A model generated the notes under the pieces. It had not been told where the DNA came from, made no database searches, and worked only from the letters and a program-made list of their open reading frames with translations. From Thiorhodococcus mannitoliphagus (GTDB lineage: Bacteria; Pseudomonadota; Gammaproteobacteria; Chromatiales; Chromatiaceae), in the NCBI RefSeq assembly GCF_010915725.1, contig NZ_JAAIJR010000046.1:1-40491 (forward strand): 40,491 bases of DNA, given 5' to 3'. Each line of letters begins with the position of its first letter. Within the stretch, counting starts at the first letter, position 1. The position numbers were made by a program, and so were the translations under genes. Below are positions 31,524-38,861 of this stretch, piece after piece.

Positions 31524-32267
31524 GTGCAGATCCACTCCGCAATCAGTAGCACTTCCTATCCCTTTGCACGCCCAGGGGGCGCGCAACCCTCTGTTGCGCC
31601 CGCAGAGGACGAACGTCCAGAGAAGGGGGCGCTCAATCCGGCAAGCACCCCAGCCGAGGGTGAGGTCGATCGGGAAACGGATCGGAAGGTTGCTCCGGCC
31701 TCAGAATCAGACTCGGCAGAGCAAGCGCTTACGCAGGACGAGCTGCGCGAGGTCCAGCTTCTGGCACAGCGCGATGCTGAAGTGCGCGCGCATGAGCAGG
31801 CGCATATCGCCGCGGGCGGGCCCTATGTCAATGGCGCGGCCAGCTACAGCTATCAGATGGGTCCTGATGGCAAATCCTATGCGATTGGTGGTGAGGTTGG
31901 GATCGATACCTCAATGCGCTCCGGTGATCCTGAGGCCAATCTCGAAAAGGCGCGCACCATTCTGCGCGCGGCACTCGCCCCCGCCGAGCCTTCGACGCAA
32001 GATCGCAGTGTTGCTGCGGACGCACGCGCTATGGAGATCGACGCCCAGCGCGAACTCGCAGCGCTGCAACAGGCGGAGCGCGAGGCGGGCATGGCCGAGA
32101 TGGGCCGCTCCGATGGCGACGCATCTGAGAGCCAAGAGGGCGCGGATGCGCCGGAGGCTGAAACGACGAGCGTGATCAGTATGAAGGGGGCGCGGGCGAG
32201 GCTTGAGCAGAGGATTGGACAGCTCTTTGCGGAGCCGACGCAGAGTGCGCTAAACGAGGTTGCTTGA
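31524..32267 (+). CDS. SprA-related putative zinc metalloprotease-domain protein
   Basis: The diagnostic block is EVRAHEQAHIAAGGPYVNGAASYSYQMGPDGKSYAIGGEVGIDTS, in the middle of the protein. HEQAH is a HExxH zinc-site motif, and the rest matches the SprA-related catalytic-domain family. The N-terminal half is acidic, Pro/Glu-rich and likely disordered; the C-terminal part is helical and charged. No signal peptide is seen. The start is uncertain. I propose the GTG at 31524 (247 aa) because the residues encoded from an in-frame ATG at 31407 look non-coding, but neither site has a strong ribosome signal. SprA-like proteins have no established substrate. The gene is convergent with the YjfB-family gene. 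Confidence 0.8.
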   Translation: MQIHSAISSTSYPFARPGGAQPSVAPAEDERPEKGALNPASTPAEGEVDRETDRKVAPASESDSAEQALTQDELREVQLLAQRDAEVRAHEQAHIAAGGPYVNGAASYSYQMGPDGKSYAIGGEVGIDTSMRSGDPEANLEKARTILRAALAPAEPSTQDRSVAADARAMEIDAQRELAALQQAEREAGMAEMGRSDGDASESQEGADAPEAETTSVISMKGARARLEQRIGQLFAEPTQSALNEVA

Positions 32268-32466
32268 ACTCCGTAGCTCAGTGCTAGCGGTTGCTCCAGC
32301 GCGAAGCCCTCCCGACTCTTGAGGCGGATTGAAAGCTTACGCCATGCTGGAGGTCCACAGGGTCTGGGGCGCGTCGTGCGCAAGCGGATCATGGCTAACA
32401 GCCGCTCCTCGCCTGATGTGCCGCACCCCTTCAGCCGGTCCGGTCGCGACTCGATCTGGCGCGGAG

Positions 32467-32673
32467 CTACGCCGTGACGTTGATGTTTCGCCCCACGTTG
32501 TCCGGCAGGGCTTCTGTCGGAACCTCAGGAACGCTCTGAACCATCTGCGTGGCCATCTCGGCTTGGGTGTCCAGCGCCTTCTTGAGTGTTGCGATGCCGA
32601 CCTGGGTTGAGACCTGATTGCTCGCCGAGGTGTTGGTGTAGCTCGCGAGTCCAGCGGTTGATCCAACGTCCAT
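32467..32673 (-). CDS. YjfB-family putative motility protein
   Basis: This 68-aa protein begins MDVGSTAGLASYTN and has ALDTQAEMATQMVQSVPEV in the middle, ending NVGRNINVTA. The layout (short polar start, LKKALDxQAEMA helix, proline-rich tail, terminal N-V-x-A) is that of the small YjfB family annotated as putative motility proteins, often near flagellar or chemotaxis genes. Its molecular role is unknown. A GGAG site precedes the ATG. No flagellar genes are in the window. It converges on the SprA-like gene. Confidence 0.85.
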   Translation of the reverse strand: MDVGSTAGLASYTNTSASNQVSTQVGIATLKKALDTQAEMATQMVQSVPEVPTEALPDNVGRNINVTA

Positions 32674-33021
32674 CTAGAGTCTCCGGTTGCGGGTTCGTCC
32701 GCTGAACTCGGGCGATTTGTCGTAGAGTGTTCGAGGTGACACTCGCCATTCTCAATCAGCACCAGCGAGCGGACGTTTTGGAAGCCCGCCCTCTAGAGCG
32801 GGGGGCAGCCTGAATGTCTGGGCGGTACTCCAGCCGCACATTTACGTGCACATTGCCCCTTTATGGCAATTCTAGATGCCGACGATCCCGCCGAGTGCCA
32901 ATTCGCTCACAGTTTTGCTTGATCCTTCAATAGACCATAACTCCTCGGCCAAAGCCAGGGGGTCGCTCAAGTTTGCTTGAGGGACGCCGTTACAGCGGTG
33001 AATCACCAAGGAGAACAGTCG
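32674..33021. promoter_or_regulatory. Divergent intergenic region
   Basis: These 348 bp lie between the minus-strand YjfB-like gene and the plus-strand 106-aa gene and should contain both promoters. A weak inverted repeat with CCCGC/GCGGG arms around CTCTAGA lies near 32790-32807. No definite promoter or operator could be assigned. Confidence 0.4.
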
Positions 33022-33342
33022 ATGCAGATCAATCGGGATACCTTGAAGGTTGATGCCGCGCAGGCCCCCGATGCGCCAAGGCGGCTGACGTTTGACGGCC
33101 TCATGACCGGTTTCCTGCCGGCCTTCAGGCATCTCGAAACGGGCGAGGTTCGGCTGTGCCGGATGGAAAACGGTCAGATTGCGCGCGAGCATCTCCTCGA
33201 CGGATTACCCGATCACTGGATCATCGATCGCGACTCTAAGGGGCGCGCGTCCGCGCTGGTCTATGCCATCGAGCCGGGTTTCATGCGCGGGGCCGAGTTC
33301 TGGACCCTGTCTGATTTCAACCATCCGGCGCTCGATGGCTGA
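33022..33342 (+). CDS. Hypothetical 106-aa protein
   Basis: The ATG at 33022 has an AAGGAGAA site eight bases upstream, so the start is well supported; a TTG/ATG-type extension 45 bases earlier is not. The small soluble protein reads as mixed strands: RRLTFDGLMTGFLPAFRHLETGEVRLCRM, then DHWIIDRDSKGRASALVYAIEPGF, then EFWTLSDFNHPALDG. I recognise no family. It lies 17 bp upstream of the PilZ gene and is probably co-transcribed with it, which hints at a role linked to c-di-GMP signalling, though only by position. Confidence 0.75.
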   Translation: MQINRDTLKVDAAQAPDAPRRLTFDGLMTGFLPAFRHLETGEVRLCRMENGQIAREHLLDGLPDHWIIDRDSKGRASALVYAIEPGFMRGAEFWTLSDFNHPALDG

Positions 33343-33359
33343 GGCTTGCCGAGAGTCTG

Positions 33360-33656
33360 ATGATGAGTCCTGTCTCGGATCGGCGGCAGCACCAGCGCCT
33401 ACCCATGGAAGTCGAGGTCGAGCTGCACCAGGAGGGAGAGCCGGTGCGCATCGTTCGCACGGAAGACTTGAGTCAGGGCGGGGTGCTGCTGGTGCTGAAC
33501 GGGCATGCCCGGCCTGCGGTTGGCTCGCGGGTTCAGGTTCGTGTCTGCGGGCTCCTCGGCGGGGGCGAGGCACCGCCCATGGTGGAGGCGACCGTTGTGC
33601 GCCACATTGAGGCGGGCGTGGCGGTTCAGTTCATGGGGGATTTTGGGGGCGAGTGA
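33360..33656 (+). CDS. PilZ-domain protein (putative c-di-GMP receptor)
   Basis: This 98-aa protein is a single PilZ domain. The N-terminal RRQHQRLP holds the RxxxR motif near residues 8-13, and the first strand pair contains EDLSQGGVLLVL near 35-46, the D/N-x-S-x-x-G motif. Together these bind cyclic di-GMP in known PilZ proteins. A beta-barrel of valine-rich strands follows (SRVQVRVCG, VEATVVRHIEAGVAVQF). The start is one of two adjacent ATGs at 33360 and 33363. It is probably an adapter that reports c-di-GMP to a partner; the partner is unknown. Confidence 0.9.
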   Translation: MMSPVSDRRQHQRLPMEVEVELHQEGEPVRIVRTEDLSQGGVLLVLNGHARPAVGSRVQVRVCGLLGGGEAPPMVEATVVRHIEAGVAVQFMGDFGGE

Positions 33657-33813
33657 TCAGTCAGTGCGATCTGCGCCCAGCTCATGGCGAGGCTGCGCGT
33701 TGATGCAAGCTGGATGCGGCGGTTGGCAGGCCTTCATCCGGCGGGTGAGTCAGCCGGAGGCCTCAACGCTCTCGAGCAATGCGCCGCATCAAGCGGGGAG
33801 CGGTCAACTGCTG

Positions 33814-33851
33814 GATCTAGTTGTGCCAAGAGGATCTAGTTGTGCCAAGAG
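33814..33851. repeat. Two exact tandem copies of a 19-bp unit
   Basis: GATCTAGTTGTGCCAAGAG occurs twice back to back, without a mismatch. It lies in the 296-bp gap between the PilZ gene and the EF-hand gene. The perfect identity suggests a recent duplication. Confidence 0.93.
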
Positions 33852-33952
33852 GTCGTTGAGTCGGCACATCCTTAGGTCGTACCAGCATTTGAGCCCAAGT
33901 CGAGGCTCTGCCGAGCAGAAGCGAGAATTGGTAGCACTCAGAGGTTAAGATC

Positions 33953-34957
33953 ATGCTACGCCCTATCTCAGTTAACGGGTTGTTCTCAAACGGGTCTTTC
34001 CCGAGCCAGACTCGACAACCAGGCACGTCCGTCGAAAGGGGGGCCGCGTCCAGATCGGGTCCGGACAGCGCCACGCTAGCGAGCGGGGGAGAGGTCGTCG
34101 ATCTTGCCGCGGATGTCGCTAGACTCATGGAGCAGGACCTCGACTATCAGATCCTCCGCAAGAACTTTGCGATCGAGAGTGGGTCGGTGATTGCTGAAGG
34201 GCGGGGCTCTGATGGAGCGCCAGCGGAAGGTGTCGCCACCGAGGGCCAATCCATCACGCCTGGTGCGCGTCAGGGGTTCGATCTTGCTGTGGAGGCCACC
34301 TCTCAGGTCCAGCTTGAGCTGTCCTGGCATCAGTCTTCAAGCGCGGGAATCGAACTCTCCGCGCGGACGCAAGACGCTGGCTTTTGGACGCAACGTCTCT
34401 CTATGGAGCAAGAGACCGTCGCACTGGACTTCAGCATTGGACAGCCCGGGGCAGTTCAGCTCGGTGACCCCCTTGCGCTGGATTTGGGCGGTCGTGGTCT
34501 ACAGACGACAGGGTTGGATGCCGCTGTGGCATTCGATCTGGATGGCGACGGCAAGCTTGATCAGATGAGCACGGTTGCTGGCGACACTTGGTTCTTGGCG
34601 CTGGATTGGAGTCAGAACGGTCGGATCGACGACGGCACCGAGCTGTTCGGCGATCAGAACGGTGCCGCGAATGGCTTTGATGCGCTTGCAAAATACGATA
34701 GCAATGGAGATGAGCGTATCGACGCCAATGATGCCGTGTTCGACCAGTTGCGACTCCTGCAGATCAGGGGCGACGGCACTCAGGTGACGCAGACACTGGA
34801 GCAAGGGAATGTGACGTCCATCGAACTCGGCTATCAGAACACCCGCAAGGCCCTGAACGTCTATGATCAAGTCGCTCAAACCTCAAGCTTCACGCTGAAG
34901 GACGGCAGTCGTGGAGAGGCCGCTGACCTGCTGCTTGGGCACCGTCGAGGCGGTTGA
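33953..34957 (+). CDS. EF-hand calcium-binding protein, stand-alone
   Basis: This 334-aa acidic protein has no signal peptide. The N-terminal 180 residues are polar with weak strand patterns (VQLELSWHQSSSAGIELSAR). The C-terminal half holds a dense block of calcium loops: FDLDGDGKLDQ near residue 190, DWSQNGRIDDGTELFGD near 218, and YDSNGDERIDANDAVFD near 246. The same GRIDDGTELFGDQ arrangement is seen in Ca-binding modules of type I-secreted proteins. Here it is not attached to long RTX or adhesin repeats, so it may be a stand-alone secreted or cytosolic calcium sensor. A type I secretion signal cannot be judged from the short C-terminus. An AGAGG site precedes the ATG. Confidence 0.82.
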   Translation: MLRPISVNGLFSNGSFPSQTRQPGTSVERGAASRSGPDSATLASGGEVVDLAADVARLMEQDLDYQILRKNFAIESGSVIAEGRGSDGAPAEGVATEGQSITPGARQGFDLAVEATSQVQLELSWHQSSSAGIELSARTQDAGFWTQRLSMEQETVALDFSIGQPGAVQLGDPLALDLGGRGLQTTGLDAAVAFDLDGDGKLDQMSTVAGDTWFLALDWSQNGRIDDGTELFGDQNGAANGFDALAKYDSNGDERIDANDAVFDQLRLLQIRGDGTQVTQTLEQGNVTSIELGYQNTRKALNVYDQVAQTSSFTLKDGSRGEAADLLLGHRRGG

Positions 34958-35168
34958 GGATGATCAGCAAGTCAAGAGGGCGGAGTGCGCACCCTGCAGG
35001 ATGTCGGCCGGTTCACAGAGCTGAGATTTGTTGGTCACGCCGAGTTCAAGCGTCGGGGATGATACTGCTAGACTAGAGAGCAACCGACCGAACGCAAACA
35101 CCATTAGGATGAGCGACTGTCGGGCATTGTTCAGTACCGCCGAGTCCCCAAGACCAAGGACGCCAAGA

Positions 35169-36380
35169 ATGCAGCAAACATCCGACGAGATCGCCTTACT
35201 GGCTGATCTCGAGCTGACACGGGACTTGCCTGACGACGCGCGCGAGGAGCTTGCGGCCAAGTGTCGCTTCCAAGAGGTCGGCGGCAAGAAGCGGGTCAAG
35301 GTCGCCGGTCTCAACGGTGATCGTATCTTCCTGGTGGACGGTCATGCCGTGCGCCTATCCAATGGCGTCGCTGAGCGCCTGCAGGCCTTTCAGGGCCTGA
35401 GCGAGCCTGAGGATCTCTGCGGCGATAGTCCTGGCGCCGAAGACTGCTTCGTCACGGAGAGTCCCTGCATCGTTTTCCGCATCCCCGGCGCGGAGTTGGC
35501 GCGGCTGCTGTCGGATGGCGTGCGGGTCGAGGACATGGAACTCGATCCCAAAGAGGGCGAGTTCCTTGCTGAGATCTATCACCTCGTCAGCAACAACACC
35601 TTGGTGCTGCCCGCGAGGCCGGAAGTCGCTCTCAAGATTCAAGAGATGACCAACGACCCCGAGGCCGGCATTGCTGATCTGACGGAGATCATCCAGTCCG
35701 ACGGCACCATCGCGGGGGCGTTGCTGCATGCTACCAATAGTCCATTGTTCCGCGCAGCGAAGGAGATCAAATCGATTCGCGAGGCGGTCGTCCGTCTGGG
35801 CTTCCGTAATACGCGCATGCTGGCCGTGAATCTGGCGCTTCGTCAGGCCTTCCTCGCCAAGCATGCGGTGACCAAGGAAGCCATGGAGGCGGTCTGGACA
35901 GACAGCGTTCTAACCTCGGCGTTTAGCTACGTCATCTCTGACCATCTCAAGATCCTGGATCGGGACCGCGCGCTCTTGGGCGGCTTGGTGGCTGGGATTG
36001 GCGGCGTCCCCATCATTCAGTTCATCGAGCTGCGTGAGTCTGAGCCTAAGATGACGACTATCCAGTCGTTGCTCGGCAAGCTCTGCAGCATCACTGGTGT
36101 CCTGGTCATCAATTACTGGGGCATCGGTGACGACCTGGTTGCGGTTGCGGAGAACTTCGACAACTGGTCTTATGAGCCGGATAGTCCGGACTACGCCAGT
36201 ATTGCGATCGTCGCGCGCTGGGCCGCACTTCAGAGCGAGGGTGCCGCGCACCCGAGCGCGTCCGAGGTGCCTGCGTTCCGTGTCCTCGGTTTGACGCCGC
36301 CAGAACCTGGCGAGGCGATTGCCGAGCTGGAATCGAGCAGCAAGACCTTGGAATCGCTCAAGTCCATGTTCAATCTTTAG
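35169..36380 (+). CDS. HDOD-domain signalling protein
   Basis: This 403-aa protein has an N-terminal strand-rich part (residues about 1-130, FLVDGHAVRLSNGVAERLQ) that recalls a reduced cyclic-nucleotide-binding-like domain. The HDOD domain follows at about 140-350, starting LVLPARPEVALKIQEMTNDPEAG and running through HATNSPLFRAAKEIKSIREAVVRLGF. HDOD domains are related to HD phosphohydrolases but usually lack their catalytic residues, and often act as signalling or scaffolding modules. I chose the ATG at 35169, with an AAGGA site about eight bases upstream. Two upstream in-frame starts would add residues typical of non-coding DNA. Confidence 0.86.
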   Translation: MQQTSDEIALLADLELTRDLPDDAREELAAKCRFQEVGGKKRVKVAGLNGDRIFLVDGHAVRLSNGVAERLQAFQGLSEPEDLCGDSPGAEDCFVTESPCIVFRIPGAELARLLSDGVRVEDMELDPKEGEFLAEIYHLVSNNTLVLPARPEVALKIQEMTNDPEAGIADLTEIIQSDGTIAGALLHATNSPLFRAAKEIKSIREAVVRLGFRNTRMLAVNLALRQAFLAKHAVTKEAMEAVWTDSVLTSAFSYVISDHLKILDRDRALLGGLVAGIGGVPIIQFIELRESEPKMTTIQSLLGKLCSITGVLVINYWGIGDDLVAVAENFDNWSYEPDSPDYASIAIVARWAALQSEGAAHPSASEVPAFRVLGLTPPEPGEAIAELESSSKTLESLKSMFNL

Positions 36381-36872
36381 ACGATAAGGATTTATCTGGT
36401 CTTGGGTGCGGAATAGGATGGACCGGTCGCTTCAACCTGAAAATGGTAGCTGAATCGCAAAGGATAGCTGAATCGCAAAGGATAGCTGAATCGCACAGGG
36501 GCGCTGGACCGCAATGAGCACCAAGAGTCTAGGGATTTTCAATCGGTTGTCGGGCTGGACGCATTCACCCAAGGGGTGAATGACTGTCTGTGACATCAGT
36601 CCTTATTCCGCTGCGCCGACTGGGCGCTTTCTTGGCTCAAGTGCCGAATCGATGCTCAAGCACCTTGAGTGCTTGAAGCTGCAGCGACACACAGGTTTTG
36701 CCTCGGGTCTGCTGGCTGTTTGGAGTGCTAGGCTAGGGATGCCGGGCTGTCTCCGCTTCGAGGGGGCTTCGCGAGAGCGAGACCATCGGACTGGGATCAG
36801 CAAGCTGCTCGGCCAGGGGAAACGACCTGAGGCAAGGACATTGACGACTTGGGGGATTTGGAGCAAACGCGC
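36381..36872. other. Intergenic region with a tandem repeat
   Basis: These 492 bp separate the two HDOD genes. They contain the 18-bp triplication at 36447-36500. One frame (36580-36891) was considered and rejected because its peptide is unremarkable and it runs into the next gene. No terminator was identified. Confidence 0.5.
36447..36500. repeat. Three tandem copies of an 18-bp unit
   Basis: TAGCTGAATCGCAAAGGA occurs twice exactly and a third time as TAGCTGAATCGCACAGGG. The three 18-bp units are contiguous. The unit is unrelated to the other tandem repeats in the window. Confidence 0.93.
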
Positions 36873-37745
36873 GTGTCAAAACCAACCTTGAATTCCCTGG
36901 TCAAGAGCACCGGCCAGTTGCTGGCGATTCCGCGCGTGGTCGGCGAGATCATGCGTTTACTGGATGATCCCAACAGCAGCCAGGCCCAGCTCGCTCAACT
37001 CCTTGCGCAGGACCCTGCCTTGGTGGCGATCGTCCTGCGGCTTGCCAACAGTCCCGCCTTCGCCACGGCACGCACCGTCGACTCCGTGGACCGCGCGATC
37101 ATGCTGCTGGGCCGCGCGAACGTGCGCCGTCTCGTCATCGCCGGGGCCTTGACGCAAGCGTCCGGAAAGCTACCAAACCAGGGTATGCTCCCTTTGGAGC
37201 TGTTCTGGAGGCACTCTTCATACTGCGCTACCATCGCCAGACTCTTGGCGGAGAAGACGTCACCTGCGGATGCGGGCGCTGTTTTCTTAGGTGGGCTGCT
37301 GCATGATCTTGGGCTTCTCATCCTGTTCACTCAGGAGCCCGAGGCTGCCCACAAGGCCTTCCTCAGCAGCCTCAGTGAGCCGTCGACATTTTCACCTCAA
37401 GAGGCGGAGCGTTCTGAGCTGGGGTTCGATCACGCCGAATTGGGGGGTGCCCTGGCAGAGCATTGGGGGCTGCCGCATAGCCTTTGCGCCTGCCTGCGCT
37501 TTCATCATGCGCCACTCGACGCGCCCGAGGAATTTAAGACCCCGGTGGCCTTGGTGCATGTCGCCAATACGCTCGCCCATCTCGCCGAGCTGGATTCGCG
37601 CGATCTGCGCGACGCCCCGCCGCTCGAGCCCCAAGTCTTGGAAGGGCTGGGTGTTCAACCCGAACTACTCATGGATCTCATCGAGAAAGCACAGTATCAA
37701 GTGCTTGCGGTAGAGGCTTTGAGGAGCCCGGAACTCGCGGATTGA
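36873..37745 (+). CDS. HDOD-domain protein
   Basis: This 290-aa protein is nearly all HDOD domain: LLAIPRVVGEIMRLLDDPNSS near residue 19, LAQDPALVAIVLRLANSPAF near 47, DSVDRAIMLLGRANVRRLVI near 72, and GGLLHDLGLLILFTQEPEAA near 143 containing an HD pair. A second His-rich stretch, FDHAELGGALAEHWGLPHSL, is near 190 and CLRFHHAPLDAPEE near 213, so more of the HD metal site may survive than is usual in the family. The start is a GTG at 36873 with a GGAG site nine to ten bases upstream. An in-frame TTG 24 bases earlier is a weaker alternative. It is convergent with zorB. Confidence 0.87.
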   Translation: MSKPTLNSLVKSTGQLLAIPRVVGEIMRLLDDPNSSQAQLAQLLAQDPALVAIVLRLANSPAFATARTVDSVDRAIMLLGRANVRRLVIAGALTQASGKLPNQGMLPLELFWRHSSYCATIARLLAEKTSPADAGAVFLGGLLHDLGLLILFTQEPEAAHKAFLSSLSEPSTFSPQEAERSELGFDHAELGGALAEHWGLPHSLCACLRFHHAPLDAPEEFKTPVALVHVANTLAHLAELDSRDLRDAPPLEPQVLEGLGVQPELLMDLIEKAQYQVLAVEALRSPELAD

Positions 37746-38078
37746 GCCTCCGGCGAGCTTGCTTCAGATTTGGCGACTTGAGCCGCCATGGGGCAAAGCA
37801 GAGGAAGAAAACGAGGGGCTTGATTGACGCGCAATGCTCAGCCATTGGGTGAGGGGCATCGACCAGATGACGCATCGAGCCCCTTGGCCTGATGCGTGCG
37901 CTATCCGAAATTCCACTTCCCCTCTTGGCTCATTGATCCGCGCGTTGCAGCTCAGCCTTCTCTAGAATTCTTGAGTCGGTATCGGTATCGGTATCGGTAT
38001 CGAATCGACGATCCCGATTCCGATAGCGATCCCGATAGCATGACTCGTCGGTCTGAGGCGAAGCCTCTCCAGCGAGGC
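37746..38078. other. Convergent intergenic region with a hexanucleotide repeat
   Basis: These 333 bp lie between the end of the second HDOD gene and the end of zorB. They contain the CGGTAT array at 37977-38000 and an ACGCATC/GATGCGT inverted pair at 37870-37897. No gene-like frame was found. Confidence 0.5.
37977..38000. repeat. Hexanucleotide tandem repeat CGGTAT x4
   Basis: Four exact copies of CGGTAT are followed by a degenerate stretch rich in CGATCCCGATT and CCGATAG. That stretch is roughly complementary to the array, so the region could fold into a long imperfect hairpin. It lies 79 bp beyond the zorB stop. Confidence 0.9.
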
Positions 38079-38861
38079 TCAACCCGCCCCTCCGCGCGGC
38101 GCAGCCGTTGCGCCGATTTTCGGCGCAGTCTGAGGTTGACTGGCTGTCGGGTCCAGCTTGATCGGCTCTAGAAGCCTGGATTCGAAGTCTGTCAGCACAC
38201 TGAACTCGACTCGCCGAGAGGCCTCTGGGTCTTCCGCGCCATCCGGGTCGTGGACGAGCCGCGAGGATGAGAGTCCAACGGCTGCCACGCGGTCTCTGAA
38301 CCAGGTGGCGTCCTCCAATCCCTCCAGGCCATAGGCAAACCGCAGCACGGCTTGGGTGCGCTGCTGACTCAGCTCCATGTTGAGGAAATAGGCCTGCAAT
38401 GGCGCTGTGTCGGCGCTCCACTCACTTGAAGTGTGTCCCTCAATGCGGATCTCGCGAATGACGTCCTTGAAGCCGCTCAGTTGTGCCAGATAGCGCGGCA
38501 GGAAGTCGCGGAGGATGGCCTCGAACTCAGGTTTGATCCGGGCCGAGCTGCGGTCGAAGAGCACGTCCGGCTCGCGGAAGCGCAGCGTCAGCGTGGGCTT
38601 TACCAGTTCGGCTCTCCAGCGCGGCAGATCCTCGCGGAACTCATCTTCCAAGGCCTGGTAGATGGCTTGCCGCGACTCGGCGGCGGTTGCTCTGACCTCG
38701 GTCTCGACCAAATGGGTACGCTCCACCTGGGCCATGTGCAGGACTGCCAGGAAGAGAAAAATCATCATCAGGGTCGCCATGAGATCGGAGACGACCAGCC
38801 AATGGCTGTCTTCCTCAGGTCCAGCGGCAGAGGGGCGCAGCGATGCGAGCCTTGGTTTCAT
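38079..38861 (-). CDS. zorB: ZorB-like MotB/OmpA-family protein
   Basis: This 260-aa protein has one N-terminal membrane helix, VVSDLMATLMMIFLFLAVLHM (about residues 23-43). It begins with an Asp placed like the ion-carrying Asp of MotB/ExbD/ZorB stators. A periplasmic OmpA-like peptidoglycan-binding domain follows: FDRSSARIKPEFEAILRDFL near 102, IRIEGHTSSEW near 137, LSQQRTQAVLRFAYG near 162 and EASRRVEFSVLTD near 213. The length is similar to ZorB of Zorya. The ATG overlaps the zorA stop in ATGA. The C-terminal 30 residues are Pro/Ala-rich. It could equally belong to a related stator pair without defence function. Confidence 0.8.
   Translation of the reverse strand: MKPRLASLRPSAAGPEEDSHWLVVSDLMATLMMIFLFLAVLHMAQVERTHLVETEVRATAAESRQAIYQALEDEFREDLPRWRAELVKPTLTLRFREPDVLFDRSSARIKPEFEAILRDFLPRYLAQLSGFKDVIREIRIEGHTSSEWSADTAPLQAYFLNMELSQQRTQAVLRFAYGLEGLEDATWFRDRVAAVGLSSSRLVHDPDGAEDPEASRRVEFSVLTDFESRLLEPIKLDPTASQPQTAPKIGATAAPRGGAG

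Noticed and set aside
36580-36891. 103-codon plus-strand frame before the second HDOD gene
   Set aside because: There is no ribosome site, the peptide is low in structure, and it overlaps the HDOD start in another frame.
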